From Nocardia jiangxiensis NBRC 101359 (lineage in GTDB: Bacteria > Actinomycetota > Actinomycetes > Mycobacteriales > Mycobacteriaceae), in NCBI RefSeq assembly GCF_000308615.1, contig NZ_BAGB01000156.1, forward strand, positions 1 to 43,373: a stretch of DNA of 43,373 bases. Reading direction: 5' to 3'. This document shows positions 1 to 8,407 of the stretch, in pieces; the stretch's first letter is position 1, and every line of letters starts with the position of its first letter. Position numbers and translations under genes: made by a program. The notes under the pieces were generated by a model. The model saw only the letters and a list, made by a program, of their open reading frames with translations, was not told the origin of the DNA and made no database searches.

Positions 1-186
1 CGGTTAGGACAGACAATCTTGTCCGAGGAGGGGGTGAGGGCGGTCAGAGACCGACGGCTGCCGACGGGAACGGCGACGACGGTGCGGATCGCCCCGAGCA
101 GGCGGGTTATTCGACAGGCCTCGCGGCAGCAGTCTGGCCAGCTGCCGACCCGCGTCCTTGCGATCAATGAACGGCGACACCGTCAC
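1..186 (-). pseudogene. Phosphoribosyltransferase remnant
   Basis: The 5' part reads like the start of actinobacterial phosphoribosyltransferases, with FIDRKDAGRQLARLLP just after the start. The reading then changes frame. In the next frame the same DNA encodes TVVAVPVGSRRSLTAL followed by DKIVCP, which resembles the conserved C-terminal part of these enzymes (VVAVPVGS...L..L...D.VVCL). The PRPP-binding middle of the protein is absent, so N- and C-terminal pieces appear joined by an out-of-frame deletion. The remnant runs off the left edge of the window, so its true 3' end is not seen. Identification is from motif memory, not from a search. Confidence 0.55.
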
Positions 187-189
187 CTC

Positions 190-720
190 TCAGCCATGAC
201 GCACGCGGCCCGCCGCGTGCTGGGGTGGTACGGCACGGTCTGTCTGCTCACCGGAGTCCATCGTCGACCAGCGGCCCGCCGCGTGCCGCATGCGCTGAGC
301 GGCGACGAGCGGTTCGGTGTCGGCGGGGATGATCAGCAGGGCCAAGCTGGCGCCCTCGGTTCCGAACGGTGGCATGGTGTCGAGCGGCTGGTCCAGTGCC
401 GGGCCGTGCACGGCCACTCCGTCGTCCTCATCGATCCGGCGTTGCATGAGACTTCTTGCGTTCCAAGCGAATCCCACCCGAGCCAAGCGGCCGAGCCGAG
501 GGGTGAGAACGTTGATCAGGTCATGCAACTCGCTGGTGAGATTAGCGGTTCGGGGCCACCAGGCTCCATCGACCAGTCCGGATCCGGCATCGGGACGGCG
601 TAACAGGACACGTGGTGTGCACGTCGGGGACGGGAACGGCTGCCGATTACAGCGAGTCGACGCTGTTTCGCCCATGGCGATGTGGTTGGTGATCGGAAGT
701 GTCGCGCTGTCGTCGATCAT
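190..720 (-). CDS. DUF5994 family protein
   Basis: Uncharacterised small actinobacterial protein of 176 aa. It shows the family hallmarks: GLVDGAWWPR near the N-terminus, then SELHDLINVLTPRLGR, and a late stretch SLALLIIPADTEPLVAAQRM that matches the usual LTLLVVPPDTDP. No catalytic residues or membrane segments are evident. I chose the ATG at 720 because the stop of an upstream broken copy of the same family overlaps it in an ATGA arrangement, suggesting ancestral translational coupling; the ATG at 675 is an alternative. The C-terminal tail after AAGR is Arg- and Pro-rich and may be run-on sequence. Function is unknown; family members are often found near stress or phosphoribosyltransferase genes. 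Confidence 0.65.
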   Translation of the reverse strand: MIDDSATLPITNHIAMGETASTRCNRQPFPSPTCTPRVLLRRPDAGSGLVDGAWWPRTANLTSELHDLINVLTPRLGRLARVGFAWNARSLMQRRIDEDDGVAVHGPALDQPLDTMPPFGTEGASLALLIIPADTEPLVAAQRMRHAAGRWSTMDSGEQTDRAVPPQHAAGRVRHG

Positions 721-935
721 GATCGACCCGCTTCCCGTGCACCCGACGCCGCTGCCGGCGCCGCGTTCGCCACGCTGCCGCCGGTGGTGGAGGGGATGAC
801 CTGCAGCACGACGACGATGCCGTGCACACCGCAGACGTACATCGTGTTGAACAGCTCGAAACGATAGGGGTCCAAGCGGATTCGATGACTGCCGAGCTGG
901 AGGTGCCGAGCAGACCGCCACAGGCTGATCCGCCG
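717..935 (-). pseudogene. Second DUF5994-like fragment (5' truncated)
   Basis: An open stretch in the third minus-strand frame carries ARHLQLGSHRIRLDPYRFEL, then NTMYVCGVHG, then VVLQVIPSTTGG. This parallels the second half of DUF5994 proteins (a basic/IRL segment, NT-hydrophobic-G, then a VVPP-like strand). It ends in a TGA that overlaps the ATG of the intact DUF5994 gene. A TGA at 936-938 interrupts the frame, and no N-terminal GYVDGAWWP motif is seen upstream in any frame, so the first half is lost. Best explained as a decayed tandem paralogue; it could instead be part of an unrecognised short gene. Confidence 0.45.
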
Positions 936-1575
936 TCACGGAGATTCCTCGGTACAGGCGATTTTGTGCCAAATGCACCGTGGTGCAAGCCAGTTCGGGC
1001 ACGCCGATGTTCGAAGTCCCCTTCACTCGCGCCCGGAAGCCGCGTGTCAACTCTGCAGGCGACTTCGATAACCGACAGCCATCGTGCGCTGATCGAAGAC
1101 GATCCCCGACCGGCGGCGGTCCGCCTTGCGACCGGCAATTCTCCGTGCTGGCCGGACGGCACTTGCGTTGTGCCGCAACAGCAATGACATTCACGGGGAC
1201 GTGGCATGGGCGTGTCGAAATCGGCCGGCGAGGCGGAGCCGACGCCTGCGGCAGACCCGCGTACATCGGCGGCCGGTCAGGAACTGACCGCTGAACTCCA
1301 ACGGCTGTAAAGCGCATCGGGAACGAGTTTCCCACACCGGAACGTCCGCGCTCGATGTTCGTGGGAACGGAAACGCCACACTAGACCCGACGAGCGCCGG
1401 AGACGCGGCCGGACGCATCGGCCCGGCCGCTGCGAGCAATCGCGCTGTGGCCCCAGGCCGGCATCGCCGCCGCGGCCCTGCGGCAGCCGTGATACCGGTC
1501 GAGGCTGTTGGCGAACCGCTTCGAATTCGGAGCTGGACTTCATGCATCCGCCCGATAGAATCCTGACGGGAAATC
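936..1575. other. Intergenic, no gene recognised
   Basis: Open frames on both strands here have compositions typical of shadow frames in GC-rich DNA and match nothing I know. It probably contains decayed sequence from the DUF5994 locus and the promoter of the membrane protein gene that follows. Confidence 0.5.
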
Positions 1576-2547
1576 ATGTGGGATCTATTACACGCATGGC
1601 GTGAATGGCTCGCGGGCCGTGACGCCAGCCAACTGCGAATTTTCGGAATCACGGTGCTGTGGTGGGGACGGGCGGGCAAGACACTCGAGTTCCTGGGTGG
1701 GCTCACCGTCGTGATCGACCTGCTGGGACATGCGAGGATGGAAGTCTTCCACGCTCATCTGCGCACCAGGCGCATCCGCCTCGTCGCAGTCCTGCGGCGT
1801 CCGCGGACCTCACGCCGCCGCTCAGGCCGGCCGTCGTACTCGAGTCTCATCCGCCCACCCGGCCTCCGCGTTTTCCACTACGCAGGTGGCCTCGGCGTAT
1901 TTGCGGGTTTCCTGGCGCGAATGGGATGGCACACAGTTGACGGTTCGATCGCGAAAACGCTGGTGCTGATCCTGTCGTTCGCCGTGTGCGCCCCCGTTTT
2001 CGGAATTCCTCTGGGTGAGGGCCTGTATTTCACTTCTTTGCAGCTGCTGACGGGACTGGTGAGGGCCGCGATCCGCCTGCTCGGATCCGGCAGACATCCG
2101 GCGACCACGAAACTGGCGGCACTGGTTATGGCGCTGAGAGATTGCCGCAGCCAGTTACGCGCGCGATGGCGAGGCGAACAGACTCCCGGGCCGCAACGTC
2201 CCCCGCCGCCCCCAGCGCCGGATCCGCCAGGTCTACGAGTGTTTTTCATAATTGGTGCCAGCGTGTCGGCCCTGGCCCTGTTCGCCGCCAGCCACTACCA
2301 GGACGCCAAGCCCGGCGAAGGCACGACACCATTGTTCGTTGTCCTGATCACCTGCGCCGTCGGCGCTGTCCTCGGCGGACTGTTCTTGGGTTTCGGCGGA
2401 TATCTGGCGGGCGTGCTGTTGCTCGAAGGGCTGGTGGTGACCACGCTTGGGCAGTTGAAAACCCGCGAGGGGCTGGAGTCGCGGTTGAAATGGATCGGTC
2501 TGGTTCTGTTCGCCGTCGGATTCTCGGCGGACCTGCTGTCCTCATAA
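1576..2547 (+). CDS. Unknown multi-pass membrane protein
   Basis: A 323-aa protein not recognised as a family member. Hydrophobic segments are visible around residues 38-50 (FLGGLTVVIDLLG), 101-115, 125-145 (TLVLILSFAVCAPVFGIPLG), 150-165, 225-242 (FFIIGASVSALALFAAS), 256-290 (a long glycine-rich stretch likely spanning twice) and 305-322, suggesting about six membrane spans. A basic linker (RTRRIRLVAVLRRPR onwards) and a proline-rich loop (QRPPPPPAPDPP near residue 212) are probably cytoplasmic. The ATG has a modest ACGGGAA ribosome site. No neighbours are obviously linked, so no role is proposed. Confidence 0.7.
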   Translation: MWDLLHAWREWLAGRDASQLRIFGITVLWWGRAGKTLEFLGGLTVVIDLLGHARMEVFHAHLRTRRIRLVAVLRRPRTSRRRSGRPSYSSLIRPPGLRVFHYAGGLGVFAGFLARMGWHTVDGSIAKTLVLILSFAVCAPVFGIPLGEGLYFTSLQLLTGLVRAAIRLLGSGRHPATTKLAALVMALRDCRSQLRARWRGEQTPGPQRPPPPPAPDPPGLRVFFIIGASVSALALFAASHYQDAKPGEGTTPLFVVLITCAVGAVLGGLFLGFGGYLAGVLLLEGLVVTTLGQLKTREGLESRLKWIGLVLFAVGFSADLLSS

Positions 2548-3029
2548 ACAGAGGGCAATCGGACAGTCCCCCATTGACCTCTGTTCGTGTTCCTCCACAG
2601 AACGATGCGCAGGCTTTGGTGTGCGGTTGTGTGGAGGTTCGGACGTTCGCCGCTATCGGCCCGAGCGTCGGAAAGGATGGTGGGCTCGGAGAGCGCTCAA
2701 CAGCGGTTGCCCGCCGTGTGCGCATCGACCGGATTGGGACACTGTGGCACCCAACCGACTCAGCCTTCGAACGAGATCAATCCGACTTCGGATGGCCGAA
2801 TCCTGCTTCGATCGTCAGCGTTCCCCACAAAAACCGCTGGTCGTCGCCGGTCCCATCCTTATTGTGCCCCGCCGGGGGCACCGACCTGCGACAGGCTTTG
2901 CGCAGGTCAACGCGATTGGCCACGTCGCAGGCCCAAAACAGCTTCGGCGTTTCCCCAGGTCACATGTCGCAGGTTCGTGCCCTCCCGGGGCTCCACTGAC
3001 ACCTGACTGCACAACGCTCATACGGGCAG
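2548..3029. other. Intergenic, nothing recognised
   Basis: About 480 bases without a credible gene on either strand. Overlapping open frames exist, but all are arginine/serine-rich shadow translations. No RNA gene, repeat or clear terminator was seen. Confidence 0.5.
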
Positions 3030-3224
3030 TCAGCGGCATTCGGGCGGGGTGAAGATGGGTGGGGGGGTCAGGTTGCATATGCCGTCCACCGGCCGCACGG
3101 AAATGGTATGCCCCTCGGCAGGGGCGCCGAGCAGTGCGACGAAGGATACGGCCAGAGCCCCGAGTACCACGGTGGCCCGCCGGGAACTTTTGAAATTATT
3201 CACGACATGATATTCCGAGCCCAC
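3030..3224 (-). CDS. Small putative secreted peptide
   Basis: A 64-aa (or 57-aa) ORF with a basic start (NNFKSSRRA), a hydrophobic core (TVVLGALAVSFVALLGAPA) and a likely signal-peptidase site around APAEG, leaving a mature peptide of roughly 25-28 residues with two cysteines (ICNL and PPECR-COOH) and a PPPIFTPP segment. The two cysteines could form one disulfide. Both possible starts (3224 and 3203) are GTG with weak ribosome sites, so the start is uncertain. Tiny secreted peptides of this plan are common in Nocardia and mycobacteria and mostly lack known function. Confidence 0.5.
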   Translation of the reverse strand: MGSEYHVVNNFKSSRRATVVLGALAVSFVALLGAPAEGHTISVRPVDGICNLTPPPIFTPPECR

Positions 3225-3670
3225 TCACCGACCGGTCAAGACCGCTTTGTTCAATTCGCAGGTCCGGCAGGTCGATTCGATGTCCGGACCGGAAATGCCA
3301 CACACGGACGGGCAGACTTCTCGAAATCCAGAGAGTTTCGAATACCATCCATCCACACTCGAATCAATTGCGCCGACCGTCGCACCGAACGTTCGCGCGG
3401 TAATCAATCACCGGCCGAAGACCAGGCTGCTACATCCCGAGCAACGGACTGTCCGGAATAGCGCTGGCGTTACCGCATGCCTGAACAACAGCCGCAGTCT
3501 CAATCCTGATCATTCCATCGGTTGTCGTATGGCGACGAAAAAAGAAGTAACCGTCCGGCAATCGAGAGTTAGCGGTTGGACCGCGGATTCCAGGAGAGAA
3601 TCCGTGCTCGAGCAATCCGAGTCGTCCCGGAAACGTGGCATGAATGTCGGAAAATCGCGCGAGGCGACTG
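3225..3670. other. Intergenic, nothing recognised
   Basis: About 450 bases of lower GC than the flanks. No ORF has a recognisable product. It contains the region downstream of argS and upstream of the small secreted peptide; I saw no convincing hairpin. Confidence 0.45.
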
Positions 3671-5446
3671 TCAAATACGTTCCGGCGCAACGATTCCCAG
3701 CAACTCGAGCCCTGCGGCGAGGGTATCTCCGGTCAGTTGGCACAGCGCGATCCGGTTGCCGCGCACGCGGGGATCGTCGGCTTTCAGTACCGGGCATGCC
3801 TCGTAGAACGCGGTGAAGGTTTGGGCGAGGGCGAACAGGTAGCCGGCCAGGCGGTGCGGTTCGAGGGAGTCGGCCGCGTCGGTGATCGCCTTGCCGAACT
3901 CGTCCAGCAGCAGGCCCAGCGCCCGTTCGGCGGATTCGAGCGTCAGTTCGGTATCCACGACCGGGTCGGTGCCGGGCGGGACGTTACGCAGGATCGACCG
4001 GATGCGTGCGTGCGCGTATTGCAGGTAGACGCCGGTGTTGCCGGTGAAGTTGACCATGCGGTCGACATCGAAGACGTAGTCCTTGATCCGCGATCCGGAC
4101 AGGTCCGCGTATTTCACCGAACCGATACCGGCCGCTTCGGCGACCCGGTCGAAGGTCTGCGCGTCCAGATCGGGCGCCTTCTCGGCGAGGATCTCCCGTG
4201 CCCGTGTCACGGCCGAGTCCAGCAGTTCGGTCAGCGGAATGGTGGAGCCGGAGCGGGTCTTGAACGGTTTGCCGTCCGCGCCCTGGACCGTCCCGTACGG
4301 TACGTGGATCGCCTGCACGTCCGCGGTGAGCCAGCCCGCGCGACGGGCGGTGGCGAACACCATCTGGAAGTGCTGGGCTTGCCGCGCATCGGTCACGTAC
4401 AGCAGCCTGGTCGCTGCCAGCTTGCGGATCCGGTACCGGATCGTCGCCAGATCGGTTGCGGCATAACCGTACCCGCCGTCGCTCTTGCGCACGATCAACG
4501 GTGTCGGGGTGCCGTCCGGGCCGGTGAACTCGTCGAAGAACACGCACAGCGCGCCGTCGCTCTCCACCGCGATCCCGGCGTCGGCCAGTTCCGCGGTCAC
4601 CTCGTCCAGATATGCGTTGTAAGTGGACTCACCGGCCGCGTCCTGCGGGGTCAGCAACACCCCGAGCCGGTCGTAGAGGGCCTGGAACGAGTGCTGGGAT
4701 TCGGTGACCAGATCGGTCCATACCCGCAACGTGGCCTCGTCGCCGCCCTGCAGTGCCACCACCCGCGCCCGCGCCCGGTTCGCGAAGCCGGGATCGGCGT
4801 CGAACTTCTCCCGCGCGGCCCGATAGAGCCGGTCCAATGCCTCGATCGGCGCGTCGGCGTTTCCGGTCAGATCGTCGCGGTGCCATTTCGCTTCGGGATG
4901 TTCATCGAGGTACTGGATCAGCATCCCGAACTGGGTACCCCAGTCGCCGTAATGGATCTGCCGGATGACCTCGGCGCCGAGGAACCCCAGCAAGCGGGCG
5001 AGCGCGTCACCGATGATCGTGGTCCGCAGATGCCCGACATGCATCTGCTTGGCGATATTCGGCGAGGAATAGTCGATCACCACCCGCTCCCCGGCGAGCG
5101 GCGTATCCACCCCCAGCCGGTCCGCCGCACGGCGCGCGGCCAGCTGCGACCACACAGACGATCCGGTGACCGAAATATTGATGAACCCCGGCCCCGACAA
5201 CGCCGTGTCCGCGATCAGCTCATCCCCCAACCGCGCATCGATCGCGGCGCCGACCTCGCGGGGGGCACGCCCGACCTTCTTGGCCGACGACAACGCCACA
5301 TTGGACTGGAAATCGGCATGATCAGAGCGACGCACCAGCGGGTCGGCGTCCGCCACCTCGGCCGGCAGCGCAGCGGCCATCGCCCGCGATACCGCACCGG
5401 CAACCGCAACCATCAAGGGGCGCACCGAATCCCGCACTCGCCTCAT
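3671..5446 (-). CDS. argS: Arginyl-tRNA synthetase (HVGHLR type)
   Basis: Class I aminoacyl-tRNA synthetase charging tRNA-Arg in the cytoplasm, 591 aa. The N-terminal additional domain (residues about 1-110) contains HADFQSNVAL. It is followed by the nucleotide-binding signature SPNIAKQMHVGHL (residues 128-140) and GDWGTQFGMLI. The C-terminal DALR-type helical domain has YLQYAHARIRSILR and the usual ending GLELLGI.PERI. As in most ArgS, a canonical KMSKS is lacking (KPFKTRSGS lies in its place). The ATG at 5446 has a GGAGAGG-like site directly upstream. The HVGHLR form resembles the enterobacterial-type enzyme; many actinobacteria also carry an ArgS with a GPIHLGG signature, so this may be a second copy. 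It lies just downstream of the peptide cluster on the same strand. Confidence 0.93.
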   Translation of the reverse strand: MRRVRDSVRPLMVAVAGAVSRAMAAALPAEVADADPLVRRSDHADFQSNVALSSAKKVGRAPREVGAAIDARLGDELIADTALSGPGFINISVTGSSVWSQLAARRAADRLGVDTPLAGERVVIDYSSPNIAKQMHVGHLRTTIIGDALARLLGFLGAEVIRQIHYGDWGTQFGMLIQYLDEHPEAKWHRDDLTGNADAPIEALDRLYRAAREKFDADPGFANRARARVVALQGGDEATLRVWTDLVTESQHSFQALYDRLGVLLTPQDAAGESTYNAYLDEVTAELADAGIAVESDGALCVFFDEFTGPDGTPTPLIVRKSDGGYGYAATDLATIRYRIRKLAATRLLYVTDARQAQHFQMVFATARRAGWLTADVQAIHVPYGTVQGADGKPFKTRSGSTIPLTELLDSAVTRAREILAEKAPDLDAQTFDRVAEAAGIGSVKYADLSGSRIKDYVFDVDRMVNFTGNTGVYLQYAHARIRSILRNVPPGTDPVVDTELTLESAERALGLLLDEFGKAITDAADSLEPHRLAGYLFALAQTFTAFYEACPVLKADDPRVRGNRIALCQLTGDTLAAGLELLGIVAPERI

Positions 5447-5597
5447 CCTCTCCTGCGAACCCACCCAAGGCACACGACCATTCGCAAGCCTACGCAACCC
5501 CCCGGACCGAGAGTCGATGCCCCTGGCGCACGCCCCGGACATCCCGCATCGACCTACACGACGTATTACACACGGCGCGTTCGCATTCGGCAGAGAT

Positions 5598-7013
5598 TCA
5601 TGCGGTTTCCCGCACCACCCGCTCGGCCAGGCTTCGGTAGATCGCCACGAAGGCTTCCATGGTCGGGATATGCTCACGCAAATTCGAGCACGTTGCGGCG
5701 CCGCCGCGACCGGATACCGCATCGATGAATTCCTCGAATACCCGCGTCTTTCCCGGCCCCAAGGAGCCCTCGGAGCCACTGCAGCTCTCCAGTTCCTGGA
5801 GAGTCAGCTTCTCGTAGGGTTCTCCCGGGAGGAAGTGGGTGTTGCGAAAGATGTGCAATTCGCAATGACGTGGTCCGCCCGGCTCGTACGCGTCCACATC
5901 ATCGAAGAGACTGCCGCCCTGCCATGACAGCACCTTCAATGCTTGGAACGGCCCCTGCTGCAGAAGAAAGGTCTCCTGGCCGTTGCGCCCGTTTCCCCAG
6001 TACAGGTTGCGACCCGCGGTATCCGGCCAACCACGACTCGAAAAGCTGGAGTGCAACAAGTGCAGCCCGATGGTTGCCTTGATCGAACCTGCCTCTTCGC
6101 GCCGAAGAAAGGCATGCAGGTCGTATTCCCCCCAGGCTTCGGTGGGGATGGTCGGAACCGCAACCAGCCGTTCTTCGATATCGGGGCCGAACAGCCGTAC
6201 CAGAACATCCGGGGGCACTTGGGCGGCGAAGTCCGGTGGCCGGATCGCGGTCGCCTCCGACCGGAACTCCGGATCCCAGCCGTTGACGGACAGCCACCAG
6301 CAGATGACATCGAGGACGTGGTACCCGGATTGAGCGAGAACGCCGTAGCCGCGAAACATCGGATGGTATGTCTGGCTTGCCATCTCGTCCGGCAACCGCC
6401 ATTCCCCATCCGAGTGCTCGGCCACGATCGACGTAATATCGCAACCGGTTGCGAGGAACGCATCCCTGACCAGGGAACGAACCTTCGAGAAGAGGGCATT
6501 GGCCCGCCGGTGCGCCATCACGGCGGCTACCGCATGCGGGTGGTCCCGCTGGTACTCGGTCAGTGCCGTGTCGAGCCGCCGAACGTCTCGCGCCAGCGCG
6601 TCGACCGCCGGAATCGAGGTCGAGACCCCCGGCCTGACCATGACCGGCTTGTCCACCAGGACCGACAATCCCTCGGCGAGAGCCCACATCAGATATTCGG
6701 CGTGCGCCTCGGGTTCGGTGGAGATGATCACCGCATCGATGGCGAGTTCACGGGCGAGTGAACTCAGTAGCCGTGTGCCTTCGTCACCGGGGAACGGTCC
6801 GCGACCACGAAGGAAGAAGTGGCGCAGGTCGCCGCTCCACCCATGGCGTGCCGTGCGCTTGCTAACGGCTTCCACCGCAGTCTCCAGGTCCACAACGGCG
6901 ATCAGGTCGGCCTTTCCCTCGTCCGCCATCCTGCGTAGCGCTGGTAGATAAAATCTCTCCGAATGCTCACCGGCGCCGATGAGCATGATCCTTACCGACA
7001 CCGCGCGTGACAT
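5598..7013 (-). CDS. Gfo/Idh/MocA family oxidoreductase in peptide cluster
   Basis: NAD(P)-dependent oxidoreductase of 471 aa. The Rossmann fold starts at once: VRIMLIGAGEHSERFYLPAL (residues 7-26, GxGxxS-type loop), then AVVDLETAVE at the second strand. VIISTEPEAHAEY and LVDKPVMVRPG correspond to the family's TP.HAE and EKP motifs, with DKP replacing EKP. The C-terminal substrate domain (roughly 190-470) includes YGVLAQSGYHVLDVICWWL. Family members act on sugars or other hydroxy/amino substrates; here the substrate is unknown. The start at 7013 has GGAAAGG immediately upstream and overlaps the end of the peptidase gene by 22 nt, so the two are co-translated. Probably a tailoring enzyme of the cluster. 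Confidence 0.85.
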   Translation of the reverse strand: MSRAVSVRIMLIGAGEHSERFYLPALRRMADEGKADLIAVVDLETAVEAVSKRTARHGWSGDLRHFFLRGRGPFPGDEGTRLLSSLARELAIDAVIISTEPEAHAEYLMWALAEGLSVLVDKPVMVRPGVSTSIPAVDALARDVRRLDTALTEYQRDHPHAVAAVMAHRRANALFSKVRSLVRDAFLATGCDITSIVAEHSDGEWRLPDEMASQTYHPMFRGYGVLAQSGYHVLDVICWWLSVNGWDPEFRSEATAIRPPDFAAQVPPDVLVRLFGPDIEERLVAVPTIPTEAWGEYDLHAFLRREEAGSIKATIGLHLLHSSFSSRGWPDTAGRNLYWGNGRNGQETFLLQQGPFQALKVLSWQGGSLFDDVDAYEPGGPRHCELHIFRNTHFLPGEPYEKLTLQELESCSGSEGSLGPGKTRVFEEFIDAVSGRGGAATCSNLREHIPTMEAFVAIYRSLAERVVRETA

Positions 7014-8407
7014 CCTTTCCCAGCGAAAGCCTCGATCGAGGTGGCGGCGGCGTCGATATCGCTGACCTCGGGCCGCGGGCCCGCCGTCAGGTCCGCGAGC
7101 ATCGCCGCCCGAATCCACGACAGTGCGCCCTCCACACGCCACCAATCCGCTCCGAGCGCACGTTCACATCGCGCCTCGAGCTCGACAGCATCCAGGAGGG
7201 CGCGGACCCGCTCGTAGTTCCGTTCGCCGTGCTGTATGTCGAGAGCGAAATCGATCGGTGGCGGCCGCACATCGAGGTGTTCTCGGAATACCGCCGCACA
7301 GCTGTCACTCAGTACCGTCGCCGAATCGTTTGCCGCGTCGACGCTCAATGCGTAGAGCGCGCGAGTCGCGTAGGTCCTGGTCTCGACGAGTGAACGCAGA
7401 TCCCGGCCGCCATCGATATCGAAACCTGCGTCCCCGCAGGCCGCTGCCCGGTCCGGAATCACTTCCAGCAGATGCGACCAGGACTCCGCGATGACCGAGT
7501 CGGGAAAATAGTCGGCCACGGACGGGTTTTTCCGTTCACCGAGGACGAAGGTTTGAAGCGCGTGCCCGGTCTCGTGAAAAAGGTCTCGGCAAAGGGTCGA
7601 CCGGGATTGTGAGCCCAGCAGGATGATTACCGGTCCGGGCAGATCGAGCACAATGGAACTGGATCCGAATCCCGGCCGGAAGACGATGACCGCTCCGATC
7701 GCGGACAGTACTCGGCCGACCGGCACGCCACAGATCGGCAGATCGGTCGCTCGCGCGACGTCCCCGGCATCGATTCGTCCGGCCCCGCCGAAACGCACAC
7801 AGTCGAGCAGATCACCGAGCCTTTCGACGCGTCGCTCGCCCCGCCATGCAGCCAGTGCCGCGAGGTACTTCGTTCGCGTCTGCTCCAGGTAGGCGCCGAG
7901 GAAGCGGCGGGCGGCGGCCCGATCGCGGGATTGCCCAGACCACCGTGCTCGTCCGGCATCCATGAGCCGAACCCATTCTCGCGTGTAACCGAGCAGGCCA
8001 GCTTCGCCACCGCGGTTCGAGAAGCAATCGAACAGGCAGTCGTCGTATTCGGTTCCGCGCACACAGTCCCTGGCCTTGATCGCCGAGGTACGAGCCTCGC
8101 CGGGTGAGATACCGAGAACTTCGTCCTTCGTCTGCATCCAGGCATCCGCGGTCGCCGCGCGCTGGGTGAGTGCCCTCGACACAGCGACTTCGCGGGCGTA
8201 TCTGTGCACCCGCTCGCTTCCGAATCCGGAATAGTTCCGGATTATCTCGTGCGGATCGAATTCGGGTTCGGTCACACCGATTCCATCGGGCTTCAGTCGT
8301 GCCGGCACTCCTGCTGCCACCGCATCATTCCAGGCCAGGAAGTCGCGGTGCCTCTTCAGCCGTGCGCCGATCGCACCGCCGGATATTCCGTACGGAATGT
8401 CGGCCAT
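6992..8407 (-). CDS. Divergent M3-like zinc metallopeptidase
   Basis: A 471-aa protein with the gluzincin signature HETGH (residues 278-282) within RDLFHETGHALQTFVLG, and a downstream acidic ligand candidate in VIAESWSHLLE (E308, 30 residues after the first His, as in thimet-type M3 peptidases). The N-terminal two thirds are mostly helical and weakly conserved, shorter than the 600-700 aa of typical M3 enzymes. No signal peptide is visible, so it is cytoplasmic. The ATG abuts the TAA of the preceding gene with no gap. Cytoplasmic M3/oligopeptidase-like enzymes cleave short peptides; leader removal or peptide trimming in this cluster is a reasonable inference but unproven. Confidence 0.8.
   Translation of the reverse strand: MADIPYGISGGAIGARLKRHRDFLAWNDAVAAGVPARLKPDGIGVTEPEFDPHEIIRNYSGFGSERVHRYAREVAVSRALTQRAATADAWMQTKDEVLGISPGEARTSAIKARDCVRGTEYDDCLFDCFSNRGGEAGLLGYTREWVRLMDAGRARWSGQSRDRAAARRFLGAYLEQTRTKYLAALAAWRGERRVERLGDLLDCVRFGGAGRIDAGDVARATDLPICGVPVGRVLSAIGAVIVFRPGFGSSSIVLDLPGPVIILLGSQSRSTLCRDLFHETGHALQTFVLGERKNPSVADYFPDSVIAESWSHLLEVIPDRAAACGDAGFDIDGGRDLRSLVETRTYATRALYALSVDAANDSATVLSDSCAAVFREHLDVRPPPIDFALDIQHGERNYERVRALLDAVELEARCERALGADWWRVEGALSWIRAAMLADLTAGPRPEVSDIDAAATSIEAFAGKGCHARCR

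Noticed and set aside
721..1335. The long minus-strand frame reaching upstream to 1335
   Set aside because: Residues encoded above the 720 start look like shadow translation, whereas the family match begins only downstream of 675-720.
3644..5728. A 694-aa plus-strand open frame opposite argS
   Set aside because: It is the antisense of a clear arginyl-tRNA synthetase; the translation is rich in Arg, Gly and Gln without motifs.
5447..5779. Extension of the argS frame to 5779
   Set aside because: The added residues are Arg/Ser/Pro-rich and unlike ArgS; the ATG at 5446 has a ribosome site and the family N-terminus follows.
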